A stretch of 8,654 nt of DNA, taken from the NCBI GenBank assembly GCA_045660865.1, contig JAZREP010000029.1:1-8654 (forward strand), given 5' to 3'. The notes under the pieces are model-generated. The model made no database searches, was not told the origin of the DNA, and saw nothing but the letters and a program-made list of their open reading frames with translations. Numbering within the stretch: position 1 is the first letter of the stretch; each line of letters starts with the position of its first letter. Source of the DNA: CAZRRV01 sp045660865 (GTDB lineage: Bacteria; Bacillota; Clostridia; Oscillospirales; Acutalibacteraceae). Of this stretch, positions 3,847 through 8,654 are shown in pieces. A program made the translations under genes and the position numbers.

Positions 3847-4380
3847 TTGAAAAAAATAACAGCTATAATCATATCATTATTTACGATATTCTCTCTTACC
3901 GGTTGCAACAGAATTCTCGGAGGTGCTGTTTTAGAACAGTTTGGAATGGAATTTACATCACAAATTGAAATGATGGAAGAATGCTTAGATATTGATTTAG
4001 ATGATTTAAATGACTCTAATATAAAAACAATTTATTCCCATACTGACCCAGAAGGTAATGATTTGACAATTAAATATATAGATTTAGATGGGGCAGGAGA
4101 TGTGTTCGAAAATGATATTGAAAACAGAGAAAACTGGAACACACTCCCATACAATACAACTGTTGAAACTTTGCTCAAATCAAGCGGAGCAAATGAACAA
4201 TTTGCATTTGATGATATCAAAGAAGGACGATTTATCATAAGTGGTGTTTCTTTGGGTAAAGACGAGTTTGATTTTGATTACAACAACTTCAACAACTGGT
4301 ATGTTTTTAATATTGGCATTTGGGATTCCAACGCTGAAACTCTTTATTATATTTCAATTACAGACCAATCAAAAACATAA
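3847..4380 (+). CDS. Small secreted lipoprotein, unknown function
   Basis: A 177-residue protein starting at TTG (3847-3849). No ATG with a ribosome site lies nearby, GGCGGTGAT is correctly spaced, and the signal peptide begins exactly here. The N-terminus is a classic lipoprotein signal: MKK, a hydrophobic stretch ITAIIISLFTIFS (4-16), and lipobox LTGC with the lipidated Cys at 20. The mature part is soluble and acidic (runs such as CLDIDLDDLND at 47-57 and KDEFDFDYNNFNNW near 138-151), so it would sit on the outer face of the membrane. I recognise no catalytic motif. It is a single-gene cassette with its own promoter and terminator, facing the methionine operon tail to tail. Confidence 0.85.
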   Translation: MKKITAIIISLFTIFSLTGCNRILGGAVLEQFGMEFTSQIEMMEECLDIDLDDLNDSNIKTIYSHTDPEGNDLTIKYIDLDGAGDVFENDIENRENWNTLPYNTTVETLLKSSGANEQFAFDDIKEGRFIISGVSLGKDEFDFDYNNFNNWYVFNIGIWDSNAETLYYISITDQSKT

Positions 4381-4394
4381 ACTTATTTATATTT

Positions 4395-4425
4395 AAAGCG
4401 AGGTGAAATTCACCTCGCTTTTGCT
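4395..4425. terminator. Bidirectional terminator between lipoprotein gene and metH operon
   Basis: Identical over 31 bases to 3542-3572. The stem ends in TTTT on the plus strand and in TTTAAATAT on the minus strand, so it can end both convergent transcripts (lipoprotein gene, metF-metH operon). Confidence 0.85.
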
Positions 4426-4485
4426 TTGTCAATTTTCTTTTTTCTAACCGGTGTTGAATGTTACTTTGGCTTTATATGGGTTAGT

Positions 4486-6891
4486 TCACGGACGGGAAAG
4501 GTCTGCGTATATTGATTCAGCTATTCTGACCGTTTCCATGGCATCCTTGGCATAATAATCGGCGCCGATTTTGTTGGCATATTCAGGCGTCAAAACCGCA
4601 CCGCCCACGATGGTTTTGCACCAAGCTGCCTCTTTTTTCAGCAAGGCAACCGTCTTTTCCATAGCAGGCACGGTGGTGGTCATAAGAGCACTTAATCCAA
4701 CAACAGGGGCGTGCAGCTCAACGGCTTTTTGTACAATTGCCTCAGGTGGCACATCCTTGCCTAAATCCACAACACAAAAGCCGTAGTTTTCAAGCAATAG
4801 CTTTACGATGTTTTTGCCGATATCGTGGATGTCGCCCTCAACGGTAGCAATAACAAAAATGCCTTTTTCTTTATTATCTGCAGCGGCTGTGTTGGCTTTT
4901 ATAATCTCAAAAGCGCTTTTGGCCGCCTCGGCACTCATAAGCAGCTGGGGCAGATATACCTTTTTGCTTTCAAAGCCAACACCCACAATATCCAAAGCGG
5001 GAATAATATCCTTATTCACAATATCGAGAGGGGCTGACTCTTTAATCAAAGATTTGGTAAGCTCGGCTGCCTTATCTTTAAGCCCTTTAACAATTGCTCT
5101 TTGAAGCTGTGAGCCATATTCTTCACTCTTTTCCTGCAGGGGAGCAACGGGCTGTGCAGCGATGGAGAAAAGCTCCGCCGCTTTAATATAATCGGCACAG
5201 TTGTTATCCAATCCTTTAAGGGCACGGTAGGTATAATAGGTTTTCATCATCTCGGCAGAATATGGATTCATAATTGCCGCCGAAAGTCCGTTTTCAAGAG
5301 CCATACCGAAGAATACGCTGTTAACTGCGTCACGGTTGGGCAAACCGAATGAAACGTTGGATACTCCTAAAGATGTGTGGCAGCCAAGCTGATTTTTTAT
5401 TATGCTCAGGGCGCCTAAGGTGGTAACAGCGGCTTGATTATCTGCACTGACGGTCATTGCCAAAGTATCAAAAACAATATCTTTTTTATCAATGCCGTAT
5501 GCTTTGGCGGTCTCTATAATTCGCTCGGCAATTTTTACGCGCCCCTCAACGGTATCGGGTATGCCTGACTCGTCAAGAGTGAGGGCTACCACAACACCGC
5601 CGTATTTTTTCACCAGGGGAAAGACGGCACTCATGCTTTCCGCTTTGCCGTTTACCGAGTTTATCAGTGCCTTTCCGTTATATTTGCGCAAGGCCGCCTC
5701 CATAGCTGCGGGGTTAGCGGTGTCTATTTGCAATGGCAGGTCAGAAACTCCCTGCAATTCACAAACAACGCTTTTAAGCATAGCGACCTCGTCAATGTCG
5801 GGCAACCCGACATTAACATCAAGAATGTGCACGCCCTTTTCCTGCTGGGTAATGCCCTCTGATAAGATGTAGTCAATATCGTTATCAATAAGGGCTTGCT
5901 TGAATCTTTTTTTACCTGTGGGATTAATCCTTTCGCCTATTAGCAAAGGGCTCTTGCCAAAGGTAACAGCGTGAGTGTAGGATGAAACCGTTGTGTAGCT
6001 TTTTGGTGTCAGCTTTTCAGGACTCAAATGCTTGGTTGCTTCAAAAAGCGCCCTTATATAATCGGGGGTGGTTCCGCAACAGCCGCCTGCTCCGCGCACA
6101 CCTTTTTTGAGCATAAGGGCAACGTCTTGGGCAAATTCAGCGGCATCCACATCAAACACCGTTTCGCCGTCTATGGATTTAGGCAATCCTGCGTTGGGCT
6201 TCATAACAACAGGCACCGATGCGAACTGCAGCAGCTGCTCAACAATGGGAATCAGCTGCTTGGGGCCAAGTGAACAGTTAGCGCCCAAAGCATCAACTCC
6301 CATGCCTTCAAGCATAGCAACCATAGCGGCAGGGGAGGCGCCTGTCATAAGCTTGCCGTCCTCACCGAAGGCGTTGGTAACTATGATGGGGAGGTCGCAG
6401 CTTTCTTTGGCAGCCAAAAGGGCTGCCTTTGTCTCATAGCTGTCGTTCATAGTCTCGATTATAATTAAATCAACACCGTATTTGACACCTAACAAGACGG
6501 TTTTGGCAAAAACAGCCACGGCATCCTCAAAATCCAGGTCGCCCAGTGGCTTCAACAGCTTGCCTGAGGGACCAACATCAAGTGCCACAAATTTATGACC
6601 GACCGATGTGCTTTGCTCTTTGGCTTTTTTTGCGTTAGAAACGGCGGCTTTGATGATTTCCTCCAGCCGACGGTCGTCAAACTTTAAGCTGTTTGCGCCG
6701 AAGGTGTTGGTGCAAACGACGTTACTGCCGCTGTCATAATAATCACGGTGTATTTTTGTTATAATCTCGGGATGGGTAAGATTCCACTCCTCGGGGTGCT
6801 CACCGGGACAAAGCCCCTGCTTTTGAAGCAGGGTGCCCATACCCCCGTCAAGATATACAATATTGGAATTTAAAAATTCTCTGAAGTTCAT
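4486..6891 (-). CDS. metH: Cobalamin-dependent methionine synthase, catalytic modules only (no activation domain)
   Basis: Transfers the methyl of 5-methyl-THF to homocysteine through cobalamin. Four modules in order: homocysteine-binding barrel (1-~290) with zinc ligands C206 (GANCSLGP) and C271/C272 (GGCCGTTP); pterin-binding barrel (~310-575) with RINPTGKKRF at 321-330; helical cap (~585-665); and Rossmann B12 domain (~675-801) with D687-x-H689-x-x-G692, H689 being the cobalt ligand. The chain ends there at 801 residues, whereas E. coli MetH continues with an AdoMet-binding activation domain to ~1227. That function is in the gene just upstream. I chose the ATG at 6889-6891 because it overlaps the upstream stop as ATGA and has AGGAG seven bases before it. 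An in-frame ATG at 6912 has no such support. Confidence 0.96.
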   Translation of the reverse strand: MNFREFLNSNIVYLDGGMGTLLQKQGLCPGEHPEEWNLTHPEIITKIHRDYYDSGSNVVCTNTFGANSLKFDDRRLEEIIKAAVSNAKKAKEQSTSVGHKFVALDVGPSGKLLKPLGDLDFEDAVAVFAKTVLLGVKYGVDLIIIETMNDSYETKAALLAAKESCDLPIIVTNAFGEDGKLMTGASPAAMVAMLEGMGVDALGANCSLGPKQLIPIVEQLLQFASVPVVMKPNAGLPKSIDGETVFDVDAAEFAQDVALMLKKGVRGAGGCCGTTPDYIRALFEATKHLSPEKLTPKSYTTVSSYTHAVTFGKSPLLIGERINPTGKKRFKQALIDNDIDYILSEGITQQEKGVHILDVNVGLPDIDEVAMLKSVVCELQGVSDLPLQIDTANPAAMEAALRKYNGKALINSVNGKAESMSAVFPLVKKYGGVVVALTLDESGIPDTVEGRVKIAERIIETAKAYGIDKKDIVFDTLAMTVSADNQAAVTTLGALSIIKNQLGCHTSLGVSNVSFGLPNRDAVNSVFFGMALENGLSAAIMNPYSAEMMKTYYTYRALKGLDNNCADYIKAAELFSIAAQPVAPLQEKSEEYGSQLQRAIVKGLKDKAAELTKSLIKESAPLDIVNKDIIPALDIVGVGFESKKVYLPQLLMSAEAAKSAFEIIKANTAAADNKEKGIFVIATVEGDIHDIGKNIVKLLLENYGFCVVDLGKDVPPEAIVQKAVELHAPVVGLSALMTTTVPAMEKTVALLKKEAAWCKTIVGGAVLTPEYANKIGADYYAKDAMETVRIAESIYADLSRP

Positions 6892-7550
6892 AATTCGCTC
6901 CTGAATTCGCAACTGTTATTGCTGCAGCTTTTGCATTTGCTTTCGGTGGGGTGGTTTTTTGATGAGAGCCCCACAATGGCAGTAACCGATTTGGATGGTG
7001 ACATAATAAGACTGCCGTTTAAAGTTAGTCCTATGCGTCTCTCACAGTCTAACGCGGTAAAAATATCCGTTTGTACGGCAAGAGGCAAATCACCGTATCC
7101 GGGACTGAAGCGAGGCCCGATACACAGCCCCTTTTCTTTAGAAATATATCGGCAAAACTCATCACACAGCGCCTCAATGCGTTCGGTGCCGATGGCTTGC
7201 AGCATAACGGCTGTTGAGGGCGAAACCCGACTGTATTTGGTAATAAGACGGTCAAACTCAGCCCCCAGCGTAGCGCCGAAAACAATTGCTTTGTGGCAAC
7301 CCTCAAGTGCTTTTGCAAGGTCGGATGAAGAGAATCGACACACTCCAAAATCGCACAGATTGTTTTCAATGCACGGGTCAAGCTCTAAATAACAAACCCG
7401 ATAACAAAGCTTTTTTTCGGCTTCAGCAAGGCATTTGCGCAAAAGTTCAATGGTGGCAGAGTCCGGCTCATTGCAGCCGCAATAACGCAATATTTCTTTT
7501 TCGCAGATAGAAATATCTGAAAAGCTTTTGCTTAAAACGGTGCCGCTCAT
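6888..7550 (-). CDS. Stand-alone MetH activation (AdoMet-binding reactivation) protein
   Basis: A 220-residue protein equivalent to the C-terminal activation domain of long MetH. It binds AdoMet and remethylates cob(II)alamin during reductive repair of methionine synthase. The signature is RFSPGYGDLPL (147-157), containing the R-x-x-x-G-Y AdoMet-binding motif (R147, G151, Y152). GATLGAEFDR (92-101) and AIGTERIEALCDEF (119-132) are also typical of this group. The tail has a CKSCSNNSC cluster (C206, C209, C214) whose role is unclear. A split MetH with separate activation protein is known, for example in Thermotoga maritima (TM0268/TM0269). It sits between metF and metH with ATGA overlaps on both sides, so the three proteins are made in step. 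Its own ribosome site is weak (AGG only), so translation probably depends on coupling from metF. Confidence 0.93.
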   Translation of the reverse strand: MSGTVLSKSFSDISICEKEILRYCGCNEPDSATIELLRKCLAEAEKKLCYRVCYLELDPCIENNLCDFGVCRFSSSDLAKALEGCHKAIVFGATLGAEFDRLITKYSRVSPSTAVMLQAIGTERIEALCDEFCRYISKEKGLCIGPRFSPGYGDLPLAVQTDIFTALDCERRIGLTLNGSLIMSPSKSVTAIVGLSSKNHPTESKCKSCSNNSCEFRSEL

Positions 7551-8425
7551 TTGCCTAAAATAGCCGACAGATTGCTTTGAATTTTTGCGGCAACATCGGG
7601 CTTGTTCATAGAATAAACGTGAACGTTTGTAATACCGTTGGCATAAAGGTCAATTATCTGGTCGGTTGCATAGGCAATGCCTGCCTGCTTCATTGCTTCA
7701 GGGTCAGAGCCGAACTTGTCAACAAGACTTTTAAAGCGCTGTGGCATAAAGGACCCCGAAAGCTTAATAGCTCTTGATACCTGGGTAGCGTGAGTGATGG
7801 GCATAATACCGGGCACGACGGGCACGGTTATGCCTGCCTCGCGGATTTTATAAAGAAAATTATAAAGCAGATTGTTGTCAAAAAACATTTGGGTGGTCAA
7901 AAAGTCACACCCTGCATCAACCTTTTCTTTAAGATAAGCAATGTCCTCTTTTTGACTTCGACTTTCGGGATGGATTTCGGGATAACAGGCACCGCCGATA
8001 CAAAAGTCGGGATTTGCTTCTTTTAATTCTCTTACAAGGTCTATTGCGTGGCGGTAATCCCAATTTGATTGGTCGGCATCAGATAGCTCAGCAGGAATAT
8101 CACCTCTGAGCGCCATAACGTTTTCGATACCTGAAGCCATAATTTCGCGTATTTTTTGCGCCACCGTCTCTTTGGTTGAAGAAACGCAGGTCAAGTGCTC
8201 CAGGGTTGGAATATCGTATAGTTTTTTCAGATTTTGAGCTATATCAAGGGTAAAACGACTTGTTCCGCCGCCTGCACCGTAGGTAACGCTCATAAAGGCA
8301 GGGTGCAGCTTTGCGATCTCTTCGGTGGCAGATTTAACACTTTGAAAACTTGTTTCGGTTTTAGGTGGAAAAACCTCAAAAGAAAGAGAAAGGGTATTTT
8401 GATTGATAATATCGATAATTTTCAT
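7547..8425 (-). CDS. metF: 5,10-methylenetetrahydrofolate reductase
   Basis: A 292-residue FAD-dependent barrel enzyme of normal bacterial length that reduces 5,10-methylene-THF to 5-methyl-THF, the methyl donor for the MetH encoded downstream. Motifs: SFEVFPPK (15-22, with the catalytic-type Glu at 17), VTYGAGGGT (47-55), MALRGD (104-109, Asp contacting folate/FAD), TQMFFD (178-183) and PGIMPI (205-210). I start at the ATG at 8423-8425, eight bases after AAAGGCGG. The in-frame GTG at 8432-8434 would overlap the ribosome site. No MetV-type partner is present, so electrons probably come directly from NAD(P)H or an unlinked partner. The stop overlaps the next start as ATGA. Confidence 0.96.
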   Translation of the reverse strand: MKIIDIINQNTLSLSFEVFPPKTETSFQSVKSATEEIAKLHPAFMSVTYGAGGGTSRFTLDIAQNLKKLYDIPTLEHLTCVSSTKETVAQKIREIMASGIENVMALRGDIPAELSDADQSNWDYRHAIDLVRELKEANPDFCIGGACYPEIHPESRSQKEDIAYLKEKVDAGCDFLTTQMFFDNNLLYNFLYKIREAGITVPVVPGIMPITHATQVSRAIKLSGSFMPQRFKSLVDKFGSDPEAMKQAGIAYATDQIIDLYANGITNVHVYSMNKPDVAAKIQSNLSAILGK

Positions 8426-8451
8426 ATAAAGCACCGCCTTTCATTTCGTAT

Positions 8452-8457
8452 ATTATA
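8452..8457 (-). promoter_or_regulatory. -10 box of the probable metF operon promoter
   Basis: TATAAT on the minus strand, 27 bases before the metF start. No convincing -35 is found at 16-18 bases; that stretch lies in the 8469-8498 hairpin. The promoter may need an activator, or the hairpin element may have displaced the old -35. Confidence 0.45.
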
Positions 8458-8468
8458 ATGATTGTTGT

Positions 8469-8498
8469 TTGTCGAAACGCTTGAAAGCGCTTCGACAA
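8469..8498. repeat. Hairpin 1 of a tandem hairpin cluster
   Basis: TTGTCGAA (8469-8476) pairs with TTCGACAA (8491-8498). After one mismatch, CGCT pairs with AGCG around TGAA. On the minus strand it lies just upstream of the metF -10 box. Confidence 0.75.
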
Positions 8499-8519
8499 GC
8501 CGCTTTTTAAGCTGATATA

Positions 8520-8639
8520 GCAAAATTAAATTCTATGATTTAATTTTGCACAACATTCATTGCAATGGATATGGACAAATTTTCAAAGAAAATTTGCCGC
8601 AAAATCAAAGATTTTGTGTCGAAACAAGTTTGTTTCGAC
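8520..8639. repeat. Hairpins 2-6 of the tandem cluster
   Basis: Five further perfect or near-perfect stems fill this stretch almost end to end: GCAAAATTAAAT with its complement (8520-8549, 12 bp); CATTGCAATG (8558-8567); CAAATTTTC/GAAAATTTG (8576-8596); CAAAATC/GATTTTG (8600-8616); and GTCGAAACAA/TTGTTTCGAC (8618-8639). Loops are 2-6 bases. There is no gene between 8435 and 8654 and no SAM, T-box or cobalamin riboswitch pattern. The likely nature is a mobile palindromic repeat. Confidence 0.75.
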
Positions 8640-8654
8640 TAACCATAACCATTA

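Larger units (their letters stand above)
3591..3849 (+). repeat. Divergent promoter module, copy 2
   Basis: Second copy of the module at 2257-2489, with the same order of parts: leftward AbrB-like fossil, CTCCTTTACAACA, palindrome, promoter, GGCGGTGAT ribosome site. The distance from palindrome to start codon is the same (111 bases). It is longer overall because its palindrome is 26 bp larger. Confidence 0.85.

Noticed and set aside
4032..4238. A 68-codon minus-strand ORF inside the lipoprotein gene
   Set aside because: It is antisense to a gene with a clear signal peptide and has no ribosome site or family features.
4571..6439. Several plus-strand ORFs of 70-126 codons opposite metH
   Set aside because: All lie antisense to a gene with complete catalytic motifs, and none has a promoter or ribosome site.
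6892..6912. Upstream ATG adding seven residues to MetH
   Set aside because: The ATG at 6891 has AGGAG at correct spacing and an ATGA overlap identical in form to the metF/activation-protein junction.
8469..8639. CRISPR array
   Set aside because: The hairpins are not copies of one repeat and there are no regular spacers.
8435..8654. SAM, T-box or cobalamin riboswitch for the methionine operon
   Set aside because: None of the conserved cores (SAM-I k-turn and pseudoknot, T-box TGGNACCGCG, cobalamin GCCACTG) is seen; the region is taken up by simple hairpins.

Overview
The window looks like chromosome from a low-to-mid GC anaerobic Firmicute, most likely a gut clostridium of the Oscillospiraceae/Ruminococcaceae type. 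The grounds are strong AGGAGG-type ribosome binding sites, consensus TTGACA/TATAAT promoters, a TTG start, a DegV protein, a two-gene (split) cobalamin methionine synthase, and TGTAGGGG-type palindromic repeats. Species cannot be fixed from the sequence alone.

Layout. (1) Positions 1-1919, minus strand: a compact operon HAD hydrolase -> MarR regulator -> DegV fatty-acid-binding protein, with DegV cut by the window edge. It is driven by a perfect consensus promoter at 1974-2002. Two copies of a GTTGAAATTTCAAC-type operator, 36 bp apart, sit on its -35 box and around its start point, so autoregulation by the MarR protein is the simplest reading. (2) Positions 2040-4425: an accessory patch. It opens with a minus-strand leader/attenuator-like stretch. 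Then come two copies of one promoter module, each with a fossil AbrB/SpoVT N-terminus pointing left, a TGTAGGGG palindrome and a promoter pointing right. One copy drives a small membrane protein and the other a lipoprotein. Between them lie a locus laid out like a decayed type I toxin-antitoxin system and a coupled pair of small genes (a His/Cys-rich 70-residue protein and a 41-residue very basic peptide). An identical 31-base terminator stands on both sides of the lipoprotein cassette. (3) Positions 4486-8425, minus strand: a methionine operon, metF -> MetH activation protein -> metH, with ATGA stop/start overlaps at both junctions. (4) Positions 8469-8639: a run of six closely spaced hairpins upstream of metF, resembling a repeat element.

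How they work together. The metF, metH and activation-protein products form one cycle. MTHFR makes 5-methyl-THF, MetH passes the methyl through cobalamin to homocysteine, and the stand-alone activation protein reductively remethylates cobalamin that has been oxidised. The HAD-MarR-DegV operon is plausibly a lipid-responsive unit, but its ligand cannot be read from the sequence. The most interesting part is the 2.0-4.4 kb patch, where one regulatory module is reused with different cargo genes between two conserved operons.
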